NCBI RefSeq assembly: GCF_001625305.1
Contig: NW_017804242.1
Coordinates: 6,263,304 to 6,327,303, forward strand
Reading direction: 5' to 3'
DNA from: Branchiostoma belcheri
Taxonomy: Eukaryota > Chordata > Leptocardii > Amphioxiformes > Branchiostomatidae
Length of the DNA stretch: 64,000 nt
Position 1 is the first letter of the stretch; each line of letters opens with the position of its first letter. Below, piece after piece: positions 1-12,800 of the stretch. The position numbers and the translations under genes are program-made. The notes below the pieces were generated by a model. That model ran no database searches and was not told where the DNA came from. It worked only from the letters and a program-made list of their open reading frames with translations.

Positions 1-30
1 CCCCCCCCCCAAAAAAAAAACAACATCAAG

Positions 31-316
31 AAACAGTCATGCCTTCAAGTACCAGAGTTATCAACCCAGAATTGAGGTGTTTAAAGACTTGTATTTTCCA
101 AGAACTATAGTAGACTGGAACTCGTTGCCACCAAACACAGTTGGGGCATCATCACTAGAAAGCTTTAAACAACTCCTGCAATCAAATGTGCAAAGATTGA
201 GTGTAACAGGTCGTTCGGTGTGATATAGCTAGCTGCCGCCGCGCCGCGTGCTTGTGGAGCTGGTGTGTTACACCGAAGGGCGGTTATACCGGCTATACAG
301 ATACAGATACAGATAG
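31..316 (+). mobile_element. CR1-like LINE 3' end (reverse-transcriptase C-terminus and 3' tail)
   Basis: The open stretch NSHAFKYQSYQPRIEVF, FPRTIVDWNSLPPNTVG and SLESFKQLLQ ends at TGA 221-223. It is the C-terminus of a non-LTR retrotransposon ORF2. The short 3' UTR carries GCCGCCGCGCCGCGTG, then ACCGAAGGGCGGTTATACCG, and ends in an ACAGAT microsatellite. At least five more copies occur in the window. Confidence 0.8.
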
Positions 317-1130
317 GTCACTTACCTTAGAGGCAACCGGTGCAGTTTTAAGGCGACAATCCAAAACATATTCTGGATGAGGAAATCTGTCTGATATTGA
401 CATTTACTGCCATTTATTAGCATATTATTGTCATCTTTTTATACTTGAAGTGTTTTGAAATAAGCTGGGGAACATATCTATCATATAAGTATAGAGGGAA
501 TCCCTCTCATTTCTATATAATGTACAATCAACTACAGAATGCCACTCATCCTCAATTCTATCTATATCACAAAATTGACAAACCCTTGTAGAGGAATGCG
601 GTTATGTCTGCCTTTTAATTTTCTATGTGGATTTTGTGTGAACTAATCCGGAGTTTTGTGAGGGCTGTTCTGTGTCGAATGTTTATTATTCTCAGGTATT
701 CTTCCTTGTACTCGTAGTAAGTATTCTTTAGTAATATGTATGTACGAAACTTGTTATGACTTCCCTATAAACGCACATCCCGACTTCACTTACTCGAAAA
801 CAGTAAGGCTCCATGCATGCACCTGCTATTTTCACTCGGTTTATGGTTAATTTCTTCGGTTACTTTGGTGGGTTATTATTTCAAGCGCTCTACTCAACAG
901 GGAGCAAAGCATGCATGGCGTGCCCCGGTCAGAACAGTTGACTACACACTGTGAATGCCCACTCGGAAATGTTTGTTGTACCACGCACTTGGCGTTGGCT
1001 TGTCGACATGAAAATATAGCACACAAGTGAGGGGAATTCGAAACATCGCAGGCACGGAAAACCTGACAAATAAGATGTAGAAAGAAGCTGAAACATGTCT
1101 AAGAGTGCTTTTAATACTTGTCTTTGCTCT

Positions 1131-1345
1131 TTAGGCCACGTTAATTTGATTGTATGGATGGCAATCTCTGGGAACCCCAAAACTAGTGCGAGCGTGCGGA
1201 TATATATAAAAAAACGTTTGGCAAAAACGTTTCGCAAAAGAAGTTGCATTCATTATGAAATCTACGTGGCTATGAAGGTTGAACAAATGAATAAACACAC
1301 AGAATAAACCACCTCCATGGTAACAGACTCTTATTTTCATTTTTT
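1131..1345. mobile_element. Fragment of MITE family A
   Basis: One end (TTAGGCCACGTTAATTTGAT, TATGGATGGCA) and part of the interior (TCATTATGAAATCTACGTGG) match family A copies at 4861 and 27434; the other end is missing. Confidence 0.6.
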
Positions 1346-2291
1346 GCACATTTTCGTCTTTACCTTTTGAATTTATTTTAGCATTTTACGACATTTTACG
1401 AGAAAAAGTAAGACATGTCGGCAGAGTGTTTCAAGACTTGTCTTCACTCTTTATTGTCACCTTCAAGGAGGCTGTGAAGTTGTGAAAATACGTAAGCAGC
1501 AGACAGCTCGAAATTTTAAGAAAGCTTTGAGATCACAGAGTCGCAATCTTTGAAATAACTGAAATACTTTGCTTCAAAAAGAGCACGGACGGGTTTGCTG
1601 TGCAGTTCAGGGCTACAAAAATTGTTTATTTACCCTTCAATACCGATGACAACTTATTGCGTGGAACACAATAAAGGACAGGAGAATTCGGTAACATGAA
1701 AGGTCATCCAGGGTTTGAAAGAGGAAACAAGAATTCCGAGATTTCATACCTCCATGAAATATGTAGAATTTATTAATTTTTTTTTTTGGGGGGGGGGTCA
1801 TCTCATCAATTATGGAAATAAGGCTGTAATTACTAGTAACAAAATCTAGTTTAATTTATGGTTTTCTAGTCTCAATACTAAAACTTTACAGACTAATGTG
1901 AACTACTATGTACATGTTCAACTTCTAGCTGGGCAGTTGTACATGTAGATGTATGAATATATGGAGCTAATATGATAATGGTTTGTCTAGTATCATAAGG
2001 AATGCGAGTATTTCTTTTCTATCTTACTGTCAAAATCTGGGAAACTTATCTCGTATATAAGTGAGAGGCTATCTATTAAAACACATCTGCACTTCGAGCC
2101 TTGGGACGTCATTTGTCTTTAAACTTGGTGATGGAAATAGCGCCACCATGCGTCCCAATCAGATAATTCATCAAATCCACCTTATGACTCATTGGAGTAT
2201 ACTAAAAAGAGCGTAGAATATATTTGAAGATGTATATACAGGCAGGGCTGCTACCATCCTTATAAAACTGCTGCAATCTTTCTCCTATCGT

Positions 2292-2577
2292 GAATTCAAT
2301 TCAATTCAATTCAATTCAGTCTTTATTAAACAACTCGCAGACTTAAGTCTGAATTGTGTTGCTCATTACAATATTCGGGAAACGTTAATAAGATTACAGA
2401 CAATCATCTTAAGTAAAATGCGCTTTCGTTTACAAATATAATACATTACATAACATTACAAATTAAAATATATCATAAAACACAGAAGAGAAGACGTCTG
2501 TGCCGCTGTGTCACTCAGTGTATAAGGTACTGCAGACACGACAGATAAGTGAAGTCTGAGCGCAAGTACTATATTCA
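2292..2577 (-). mobile_element. 3' UTR and ATTGA-type tail of the LINE at 2578
   Basis: The 3' UTR runs from the stop to a five-unit TTGAA microsatellite at 2292-2318. Ending in a short tandem repeat instead of poly(A) is typical of CR1/L2-type LINEs. Confidence 0.75.
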
Positions 2578-3807
2578 TTACTTGGCATTTAACAGTTCAA
2601 CTAAAAAAGGAATTGGTGAGTTCTTGTGACGTGCAGACCGACAGAGTGGAACATCAAATTTATTAGCATTACGTGTACTTCTACCGGAAATGTTCTGTCT
2701 CAGCGGGGGCAACCAATCACGGAACTCAGAGTTCAGCAGGGATTCTGCAAATGCCCTACAAAGTTCACGACGTCGGTCAGCAAGGGAGCTGAGGTTCAGG
2801 GTTGTCAGTGCCATGTTATAGCTCGAATACTGTGATCCCAAGATGATTTTACAGGCCCTCGTCTGGATCCGTTCTAGAGTCTTAGATTGTTTAGTGGTCA
2901 AGGCCGGATGCCACACGGGCACTGCGTATTCCAGTAAAGGGCGCACGTACACGGTGTAGACAGACACCAGGTCGGGAACTGACACACCGAATCTTTTCAG
3001 CCTCCGTACCATGTAGAGTCTCCTATTTGAGGATTTCACCATACTGTCCACTTGCTGGTCCCATTTCAGATTGTTTTGAATCGTCAGGCCGAGAACCTTG
3101 ATGCATGTAACGGTTACCAGGGTCTGTTCACTGATGATCAGAGGTTCAGGTGGGGGAGGAACCTTAGCGAAACAGATCTGTAGCACTTTGCATTTCTTCG
3201 GGTTCAAAGCCATCTTGTGGTCGCTAACCCATGTGCTCAGGTTATCAAGAGTAAGTTGGAGTGTACATGGTTGACGTATCAAGCGAACATCTGCAATGTT
3301 CATATCATCCACGTACTTCCATCGGTTAGCCACGTCACGCAGAGCTCCATCTATCAACGCCATAAAGATGACTGGTCCAAGTATAGTTCCTTGTGCTACG
3401 CCACAGCTGAGGTTGAGCCAGTCTGAGGATGCGCCCTGGTAGATCACACGCTGCCGTCGGTCAGTCATGAAGTTGCAAATCCACGGGATCACAGCCGGGC
3501 GAACACCAAGGTCAAGTAGGGATCGAATAGCAGTTGTGTGATCGACTTTGTCAAAAGCCTTAGACAGATCGGTGGTAACAAGGGTACAGATCGATTTTGA
3601 CAGTGAAGTGGATTTGTACAAGAAGTCCACCAAGTTGACAAGCGCGTGTGTTGTCGATCTATGCCTCCTGCTACCAAACTGGCGGGGGTCAAGCTTTGGA
3701 GAGATGTCCTGTAGTATCCAATTAGTCACAAACCGTTCACAGAGTTTAGACAACATTGCAGTAAGGGAAATGGGCCGGAGTTCATCGATGGATGGTGAAC
3801 TGTTCAC
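2578..3807 (-). mobile_element. 5'-truncated CR1/Rex-type LINE reverse transcriptase
   Basis: A 409-codon open stretch with no Met start (3805-3807 is GTG in the minus frame, and a stop lies just upstream at 3817-3819), so the element is 5' truncated. Visible RT blocks: LRPISLT, PRQFGSRRHRSTTHAL, TDLSKAFDKVDH, GVAQGTILGPVIF, KYVDDMNI (the catalytic YxDD), NPKKCKVL and LGLTI. The thumb and tail region (RLKRFGV, YVRPLLEYAVPVWHP) follows. No endonuclease domain is left. The frame is intact, so the insertion is young or the fragment was recently active. Confidence 0.9.
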
Positions 3808-3894
3808 AACTTCAGCTTAGCTGTGGCGACTGTTACAAGGTCTTCATTCGTTGCACTGTTATACATTTAGTAAGTCAGTCACAACAATAATTAT

Positions 3895-4548
3895 TAAGGC
3901 TGCAAGCAAGAAGCCCTACAAAATAGTAATCATTGCTAGTTCAGACTTCATCAAACTTTTTCGACAAACTGATGAGTGAGTGAGGTAAATTTTGAGTTCT
4001 AGTTCTGTGATTGTCGTCCATTTTCCGTCACTGCATGGAGGTAAAAGTCAGGTGCCCCCCTCCCCCATTCCCGGCGTGCCTTAAGCTCGTACCGTGACAT
4101 GGCACTTCCCAGCCAGTTAGACTTCATCAAACTTTTTCGACAAACTGGTATAGTGAGTGAGGCAAATGACGAGTTCTAGTTCTGTGATTGTCGTCCATTT
4201 TTCCGTCACGGTCAGGTGCCCCCCTCCATCCTTCCCGGCATGCTTAGCTCGCCCCGTGACTGACTGGCACTTCCCAGCCGAACACCCCGGGTTTCTCCAG
4301 ACTGATTTATAGACCGTTAATCTCCAGGGTTAATGTCTCTGGCAGATGCTGCCTTTAAACCGGCAATAAACTCGACTTGCCGAGACCTGCCAGCCGCTTT
4401 CTGTCAAACACACGAGGCGCTTTCCCAAACTGGGGCAAAGGCGGGCTGACTTTTACCTCACTCACTTTATAGAATATCAGGTTGTCGAAAAGTGTGATGA
4501 AGTCTACATCTAGACTATTTTGTGTAGGGCTTCTTGCTTTCAGCTTTA
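3895..4548. mobile_element. Non-autonomous DNA transposon with ~70-bp inverted termini
   Basis: Ends TAAGGCTGCAAGCAAGAAGC (left) and the complement of a matching GCTTCTTGCTTTCAGCTTTA (right), each followed by a GTAGACTTCATCA / CAGACTTCATCA block. Inside, a ~165-bp segment is directly repeated (3945-4118 and 4121-4281). No coding capacity. Confidence 0.7.
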
Positions 4549-4567
4549 CACATAATTGATCATAATT

Positions 4568-4640
4568 GTTTTAACTTCCCAAAACCCACAAATTTGGGAA
4601 AAGGTGAGACATTACGTCATCCATGTTTTACAGAAGAGAA
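4568..4640 (+). repeat. Dispersed repeat, copy 1
   Basis: A stretch containing CCCACAAATTTGGGAAAAGG and GACATTACGTC recurs inverted at about 18790-18865. Nature unknown. Confidence 0.5.
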
Positions 4641-4860
4641 GTCAAACCCTTCAGACATAGCTCTAGTTCTAGACAGCTATACCTTCATCATGTAGATTTT
4701 AGTTATTTTATACTCTGTTTCATTGTTCTTTTAAGTTTTGTAATTTGCAATTAGCCTCCGGGCCCGAATTTGCAATAAACTTTTCTTATTGTTGTGATGG
4801 CTAATGTTCTAGGAGTGCATGTACACAGGAGCGTTTTTGCTAAAAGCTTTCAAAGAGGAT

Positions 4861-5234
4861 AAGGCCATGTTGATTTGCTTATATATGTGGATGACATTCG
4901 CGCGCGCATGAATTTTCGGCCGTTTCCATAAAAAAGTTTTTAACCATGCTGTAAATCATACAAAACAGTTGCAAAATTAGCAAATATATACCGTATGTTG
5001 CACCAAAAATATTTGAAAACAATATCAATGTCGTAGAATGAAAATGTAAAGAAACGGATTTGAAGAGTAGATTATTTGCCATACCATACCCTTAGTCATG
5101 TGTTCAACCTTCATGACCATGAAGATTTCAGAATGAAAGCAACTTTTTTTGCCAACCTTTTTTTATTCGCACGCTCGCATCAGTTTTGGGGTTCCCAGAG
5201 GATGTCATTCATATAATCAAATCAACATGGCCTA
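4861..5234. mobile_element. MITE family A, full copy
   Basis: Inverted ends AAGGCCATGTTGATTTG and CAAATCAACATGGCCT, each followed by TGGATGACAT / ATGTCATCCAT-type sequence. The interior carries GAATTTTCGGCCGTTTCC and a CGCACGCTCGC stretch also seen in other copies. No ORF of its own. Confidence 0.75.
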
Positions 5235-5789
5235 AGTTTTTAAAAAAATAGCTAGTTTCCCTCCCTCCCACTGCCCCCCACCCCAAAGACTTCGATATGT
5301 CCCCGAATGAAACGTAAAAACACTTAAAACCAAGGTCAAATTTTTGCCATTCACAGCGTGTTTCTGTGAGATTTGATGTATATTACAGAGAAATATCGGA
5401 ATGACTTGCGTTACTCGTGATATGCGAGTGCGCTGATAGAACTCGGTGTTGTTTTTAGTGGCAGACAACCAAGATGCCAAAGTGTAAGTAATATTTCACA
5501 GCGGGCTTGGCTCGCCGATCAAAAACAAAACCGGCGTCAGGAACTGTGTGACAGTCTGGTTCCTCAGAACTTGTTTGAACTTGCTCGCTACCCTCTAAGC
5601 TGAAGTATGGTGACAGAATCTTTGATATGACGAAAGCGTTCGCCTCACAGAAAGAAGAAGTATCATAGTATGTGTATCAAGTACTCTCCAAGCAGAGGGT
5701 TATTATATTTAGGCTTCGACTTGTTTCTTGACGTGTTGTGGGGTATTTTTATCGGGCTTTCTTTTCTATACTGGTATCTTCTTTGACGC

Positions 5790-6035
5790 TACCCTGGGTG
5801 CCAAACTAGTATCGGACCGTTAGCCGTTTTCCTTCGGCAGCCAAGAGCACTTCGCCCGCCGGTCTAAATTACCGCTACGGGGGAGTCTAGCCCGGGAGAG
5901 TTCTAGGGCCAGCCGAACTCCCCTGTCCGGCTCAACTCCCCCGTAGCGGTAATTTAGATAGGCGGGGGATTGGGCTCTTGGCTGCCGAGAGAAAACGGCT
6001 AACGGCCCGATACTAGTTTGGCACCGAGGAGGGTA
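5790..6035. mobile_element. Foldback (Mutator-like) element with 9-bp target duplication
   Basis: A 246-bp palindromic element. Arms start TACCCTGGGTGCCAAACTAG and end in the complement; each arm is about 95 bp. It is flanked on both sides by CTTTGACGC (5781-5789 and 6036-6044), a perfect 9-bp direct repeat. Long inverted ends with a 9-bp duplication are characteristic of Mutator-type elements. Confidence 0.75.
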
Positions 6036-6276
6036 CTTTGACGCGAGCCAGCCGGGTGGCAAATGGAAACTGTCTGTGCAGCAACCAAAATATCTGCTTG
6101 GAGATTATGTGTCCAAGCGTACGGTAACACTCGACTGTCGACTCGGGGCTTGCTTTAGTTAATGGTGACACGGTCAGAACAGGAGCCGGGGTTGACACGA
6201 AAAGTACAGCGCTTTCTTCTTGTGACGATTGAGTACTTCGTAGGTGGAGGCTTGGAAATGGTTTTGTTTTTGTAGT

Positions 6277-6396
6277 TGAGAAGGTTTGAAAATGGGTCTG
6301 GAGAAGGTTTGGAAGGTGTCTTGAGAAGGTTTGGAAAGTGTCTGGAGAAGGTTTGGAAAGTGTCTGGAGAAGGTTTGGAAAGTGTCTGGAGAAGGC
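6277..6396 (+). repeat. 21-bp minisatellite
   Basis: About five to six tandem units of GGAGAAGGTTTGGAAAGTGTC with minor variation, 0.3 kb before the EMI exon. Confidence 0.85.
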
Positions 6397-6691
6397 TAAG
6401 GATACTGCATCAAGATCGCATGACGACTTACGACTAAAGTGACCGAACTTTAGTGCCCCAAGTGTCGCTATGTAACATATTACATAAGACCACATGATTC
6501 CATTCCTACATTGGGACTTTTCCACATCTAAATCACAAAGATGTTAAACTAAGGTACTCCTAAGTGTCAAGTTAGGAACATAATGTAAGTGCAGCTTGCA
6601 CTTGGTATACGAACCTGTCGTATACAACAAACAAAGAAAGTCTATTATATAAGTTTTGAATGAAGATGTGTTTTCCCGCCATTTTATCTAG

Positions 6692-6810
6692 AACGACGTA
6701 CAAGACATCGTACCGCCAGGTGTATAAGATGGAGGCGAGCACGCGGACGTCTTACGTCTGCTGTCCGGGCTGGACTCAGAGACACAAGAGGGCAAAGGGC
6801 TGCTTACAAC
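6692..6810 (+). CDS. EGFL7: EGFL7/8-like exon: C-terminal half of the EMI domain
   Basis: Acceptor TTTTATCTAG precedes 6692 and donor GTGAGT starts at 6811. The 119-bp exon enters with one base of a split codon, most simply Arg if the upstream exon ends in CG or AG, and leaves in phase 1. It encodes TTYKTSYRQVYKM, then the conserved EMI ending YVCCPGW and a Cys that pairs in this domain. The first half of EMI must come from an upstream exon that I could not find between 1 and 6690. Confidence 0.85.
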
Positions 6811-9800
6811 GTGAGTTTTATGGTACAATGGGGTAGGTGGGTGGGTACGTGTAAGTAGGTGAATGGCTGTCTGGTTGGCTGTCTGGCTGGCTAGCTGTCC
6901 GTCTGACTGGTTGACTGGCTGTCTGGTTAGCTGTCTGGCTGTTTGGCTGGCTGTCTGGTTAGCTGTCTGGCTGGATGTCTGGTTAGCTGTCTGGATGGTT
7001 GACTGGCTGTCTGGTTAGCTATCTGGCTGTCTGGCTTGTTGACTGGCTGGCTTGTTGGTTGGCTGTCTGGTTAGCTGTCTGGTTGACTGTCTGGTTAGCT
7101 GTCTGGCTGTCTGGCTTGTTGACTGGCTGGCTGGTTGGTTGACTGGCTGTCTGTCTGCTGGTTAGTTGGCTGTCTGGCTGTTTACCAGCTGGTGTGCTGT
7201 CTGTCTGCTATCTGTCTGTCTGCCTGTATGTCTCTCTGTATGTCCGTCTGAAGGACTGACTGGATAACTGACTTTCTGACTGACTTCACTGAATGGGTGT
7301 CCGTCTGGTTAGCTATTTGTTTTGTTGGCTAGCTGGCTGGCTAGCTGAAGATCTTCCAATACGGCTGTCATTAACCATGACCTGCTGCCACCTGTTACAG
7401 CTGTGTGCAGTAAGCCATGTGTCCACGGCAGGTGCATCAGACCGGACACCTGCGAGTGCAGGAGAGGGTGGTCAGGGGATGTCTGCGACACAGGTAAGGA
7501 AGAAGGCCCCTACTAGTAGTGTATTCACCATTTTCCAATTCCCAGGATGCTTTGCGCCTGGGGGTTAAAATTCCCAGGTTGCATATCGCCATGCGATCCT
7601 GTGGCCATGCAACCGGGCAACGTGAGGTCTATTTGTGTTAGATAATTACCTCTTTAGATATCGAATAATCCGTTTGCTTCACTAGTTGACACAGTTACAA
7701 CAGATGTAGCCTAGTATACGTCATAAGTGTATCATTCCCATGTTGACGTGTTGTTTCTTGGCACGACAACTCCGTTGTCAGTATGCAAAAACTTATTGCG
7801 CTTGAGTGTACTGCAGCAATCCAACTTCTTAAATCAGACAGATAACAACGTACCGTGAGATGATTCGAAATCCAAGCTACCGCTGATGACCTGTTATAAC
7901 CGGTCTGTTGAACGGTTATGGTTGCATTATGATGTCTTTTGTCGGCGTAAATATCAGGGGTGCCGGAGTATGTGCAATTTTACGGAATACAGTGCAATTT
8001 TACGGAATACAGTGCAATCGTATTATACTAGTAAAATTGCACTGTATTCTATATATATATAATACGATTACACTGTATTCCGTCACTGTATACTAATAAC
8101 ATATATAATAGTAAAATTGCACTGTATTCCGTAAAATTGCACTATATACTCTGGCACCCCTGAATATGTAGATTGCAGCTTGGATACTGAAACAGTCTCA
8201 GTCTAGGTCTGTGCGTTGGCTGCAGTTCACATGACCTCTGCGCAGCGCTATATAAAAGATGGCGTCAAAAAAGATGTCATTCAGGCAACATTACATGTAT
8301 GTCTGGAATGTTAATATAATAATAAAGTATTGAATTGAAAATTGAATAGAAAATCATGATGCAACCTTGACCAACATACCAACAAAAATCGTGCATAATT
8401 CGGGATTCGCGCAGGCGCAGTACGTTCTACTGACGTGCTACATATCATTAACGGACTATTTGCTTTCCCGCATGCGCAGATGAGAACGAGTGTGACGCGG
8501 ACGCACACGGGTGTGAACAGGAGTGTGTGAACAGTAAGGGGAGCTTCATTTGTACCTGCCGGGCGGGGTACAGACTTAACAGCGACGGCAAGACGTGTGC
8601 AGGTAAACGTGTATTGATATTTACATCTGTCACGCATAACGCATATCTGACTGGGTCCTTAGTAATGATGAAAGCATGGCTGTAGGCATTATCGGCATTA
8701 GGACTGAAATATGCCGCATTTGCTCGCAAATTCGCACCTGCACTGTTTCTCCTATTTCCCTGGAAGACAGCTTTTCATCATTCATTTGACCCTGAAGTCG
8801 ACATCATAATCATCATCATCATCGTCATAGTCTTTCATCCTAAAGGACGCTCTGATCACTCAAAGTTCACTGTTTGTCGATGAGCGAGTGAAATATGCCG
8901 CATTTGCTTGCAAATTTGCACCTGTACTGCATCTCCTATTTCCCTGGAAGACAGCTTTTCATTTGACCCTAAAGTCGACATCATCATCATCATCATAGTC
9001 TTTCATCCCGAATGACGCTCTGTTCACTCAAAGTTCACTGTTTGTCGATGAGCGAGTGAAATATGCCGCATTTGCTCGCAAATTTGCACCTGTACTGTAT
9101 CTCCTATTTCCCTGAAAGACAGCTTTTCATTTGAGCCCGAAGTCGACATATCACCTAACGATTCTAGCATTGGGGTGGAATATGCCGCATTTGCTCGCAA
9201 ATTTGCACTTGTACTGTTTCTCATATTCCCCGGGAAAATAGCTATTCATTGGCGCTTAAAGTCGCCATATCACCTAACGATTCCAGCATTGGGGTGAAAT
9301 ATGCCGCATTTGCTTGCGAATTCGCACCTGTACTGTTTGTCGTATTTCCATGGAAGACAGCTATTCATTTGAGCCTGAAATTTGACATCATCATTATCAT
9401 AGGCTTTTTCATCCTGACGGACGCTATGTTCACTCAACGTTTTTGTCGGTGAGCGAGTGAAATATGTCGCATTTGCTCGCAAATCTGCACCTGTACTGTA
9501 TCTCCTATTTCCCTAGAAGACAGCTATTCAATTGAGCCTGAATTCATCATTATCATAGCCCATAGTCTTTTTCATTCGGAAGGACGCTCTGATCACTCAG
9601 GGTTCACTGTTTGTGGACTCGTCGATGAGCCAGTGAAATATGCCGCATTTGCTTGCAAATTTGCACCTGTACTGTATCTCCTATTTCCCTGAAAGACAGC
9701 TTTTCATTTGAGCCTGAAGTCGACATATCACCTAACAATTCCAACGGCACTTTAAGCCCTTGAGTGCGGCGGTGACGAAAGACATCGCGTGAGGACAACT

Positions 9801-12800
9801 GTGGGAAGATGCACTCCGTGCCGTACACTTGAGTAGGGCCACTTACAGCCTGTGTAAATCAGAGACAGACGGGTCTAAACTTACTTTGGAAGTGTGGACA
9901 AGATACTGCTTCTCAACTTTGTCTGTCATCTTCTGCGATAGAGTAGATCTTAATTAAGCCCTTGTCACATATTCAGAACCTTCCCCCGACCACCAACCAA
10001 CCAACGAAGGTTGGCTGAAATTCGGGAGCAGTCTGGTCGGATTTAGGCCACGCCTATACGAATCGAATCATATTTGAGTTGAATTTGGGTCAAATTTGAC
10101 TCCCGACCACTGATGACGTACTCCCAACCAACAGCCAAACAGTCCCCAACCAAGTCCCAACCTCCCGTCCATACCCGAATGTTTGTAACATAGCGCAGCC
10201 GAGCAGTATCAAACCTAACTTTACTTTATTTTACTTTATTACTTACTTACTGAACTTTACTTTTTGCCAAGCACTAGCAAACCACAACCAACCTACTCCC
10301 AACCTACTCCCGACCGTGTACGGTTGGGAGGAGTTCGGTAGAGCATATTCGGCTATGCGTGACAGGGGTAGCGTATCGTGACGTTGACAAATACGATAGG
10401 CTATACTGGAGATGTGGACGGTTGTCAGAACACGGTCGTACAAAGAACAAGGTCACAATCTTTCCAATCAATCTTCTTGTAGAGTTCTTTGTTCAACTTT
10501 CCTAACCAACGGTGCGTTACCAAATGACGCCAGGTTAGAAAGCCAGGACGAAAGCTGAACCAGGCATCTTCAACTTGAATTACATACTAAGCAGTGTACT
10601 AAGCTAAAAACGTTTGTGCGTACATAAAACTGTTCACCAAGGATTAACAAAATCATGTCGATTGAAGTCATCCCTGTTTTCACAAAGGAGTGACTATATG
10701 ATGTCCTACGTGAAGTGAAAGCAAAGGGTCCAGTCACGTACGTTGTACGATCGTCACACGATTAATTGCAGACTGGGGGCATTCTTAGCATAGCCGTGAA
10801 CGTGTCGCTCAAAAGTGTTTTAAATCCTTATTCAAGATCCTTGTCGGCTATTGCCTCTGTCACAAACCTGCGCCAGCCGATCAAAATGTTTCAAAATGTT
10901 TCAAACATCTGGGTATGGACGGGAGGATCGGCCATGGTTGGCTGGTGGTTGGCTGGTGTTCGGGAGTAAGTCTGCAGTGTTTGGGACGCGTTCGGGGGGA
11001 AAATTTGATTCAAATTTAACCCAAATTCGATTCGATTCTGGTATAGGTAGGCGAAGTCTAAATCAGGCCAAATCACTCCCGAACTTGCAGCCAACCTTGG
11101 TTGGTTGGTTGGTTGGTGGTCGGGGGAAGGTTGTGGATGTGTGACAGGCGGCTTACTGACCAGACAAGATGCATCACAGACATCCACAGCTCGTCTGTCG
11201 TCACACAAATAAATCACGGCCCAATTTTCCTGCCAAACGGCGTCTACACTAGACTACAGGAGCCGCGGGTTTGTTTTCCCCGTCCCTCCCCAAACTGTCA
11301 GTCAGGAGGTTACGAAAGACCAAAGGTACAAATTCAACAAGGCTTCATAGGGTCAGTTTTCATCGTTCAAAACCCATTTTCACCGTTCAAGACCCAATTT
11401 TCATCCTTCAAAACCCAATTTTTCATCGTTCAAACCCCAATTTTTCATCGTTCGAAACCCAGTTTTTCATCCTTCAAAATCCAATTTTTCATTCTTCAAA
11501 ACCCAATTTTTCATCCTTCAAAACCCAATTTTTCATCGTTAAAAAACAATTTTTCATCGTTCAAAACCCAATTTTTCATCGTTCAAAACCCAATTATTCA
11601 TCCTTCAAAACCCAATTTTTCATCGTTCAAAACCCAATTTTTCATCATTGACAACCCAAATTTTCATCATTGACAACCCAAATTTTCATCGTTCAAAACC
11701 CGATTTCTCGTCCTTCAAAAGCCAATATCTCGTCCTCCAAAACTCAATTTTTCATCGTTCAAAAGCCAATTTTTCGTCCTTCAAAACCTTATTTCTCTGT
11801 CGTCACACAAATAAATCATGGCCCAATTTTCCTGCCAGATGGCGTCTACAGGAGCCATGGGTTTGTTTTCCCCGTCCCTCCCCAAGCTGTCAGTCAGGAG
11901 ATAGATTTCCGACCGACTGTTTGTTTTTCTTGTTCTCCTCTCTACAGCGACTGGTGAGGTGATCGATGCCAAGTACGAGGCGCTCATGCTGAGGGTGGAG
12001 GAACTGGAACAGGTACCGAATTTACATACCGAATTTACATTAGTCCATGTTAATTTGATTATATGGATGACATCCTCTGGGAACCCCAAAACTGATGCGA
12101 GCGTGCGAATAAAAAAGTTTTGGCAAAAAAAGGTGCTTTCATTATGAAATCTACATTTTCGTCTTTTTCGTTTGATTTTGGCATTCTACGACATTGGTAT
12201 TGTTTTCTAATATTTGTTTTGCAACCTAAAAAAAACGGTATATACTTGCTCATTTTGCAACTGTTTTGTACGATTTACAGTATGGTTGAACCCTTTTATG
12301 GAAACGGCCGAAAATTCATGCGCGCGTGGATTTCATCCATATAATCAAATCAACATGGCCTCTTCGTCGGTATCCTGGTCTTGAATAGAAATTCTGGTTG
12401 ACAAAATAGAAAACCTTACAAAACGTCTGAAAATCTAAAGGAAAAGTCCCAAAAATAGGTCTCTGTCTGGAGAATAAAGATCTTTCATTAAGCTTAATCA
12501 ACTTTGAAATGGATTCTTTTTCATGGCCGTCAAATTGTACATATACCTCCATTTAGTTTATTTATACTTTCAACAACGTCTAGGATATAAAAGACAACAT
12601 GTACAGGAACTCTCGTTTGAGAAATTCTCAGCTTAATTGATTTTGAAGTCGGAGGTTTTCGATGGTCTGATGAATTATAAATACGTTCCCTAAGTTTATT
12701 GATACTTTCAGCAAACGTCAAAAATGGAAACTTTAAAGAAACATGCAAAGGAATACTGGTTTGGAAAATTCTCTGCCTAATTGATTTTGAAGTCGGAGGT

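Noticed and set aside
7845-7866. ACGTACCGTGAG, matching the seed of miR-126, in an EGFL7/8 intron
   Set aside because: In vertebrates miR-126 lies in an EGFL7 intron, so I looked hard. The match stops after about 12 bases and no complementary arm lies within 80 bases on either side. A second partial match at about 4087 (CTCGTACCGTGA) lies inside a DNA transposon. I could not locate a miR-126 hairpin by eye in the window.
8311-8637. 108-codon minus-strand frame over the EGF exon
   Set aside because: Shadow of the real plus-strand calcium-binding EGF exon at 8480-8602.
11101-11957. 190-, 126- and 104-codon frames with FKTQFFI or KPNFSS repeats
   Set aside because: All come from the 25-bp minisatellite; frames continue because the unit length happens to avoid stops.
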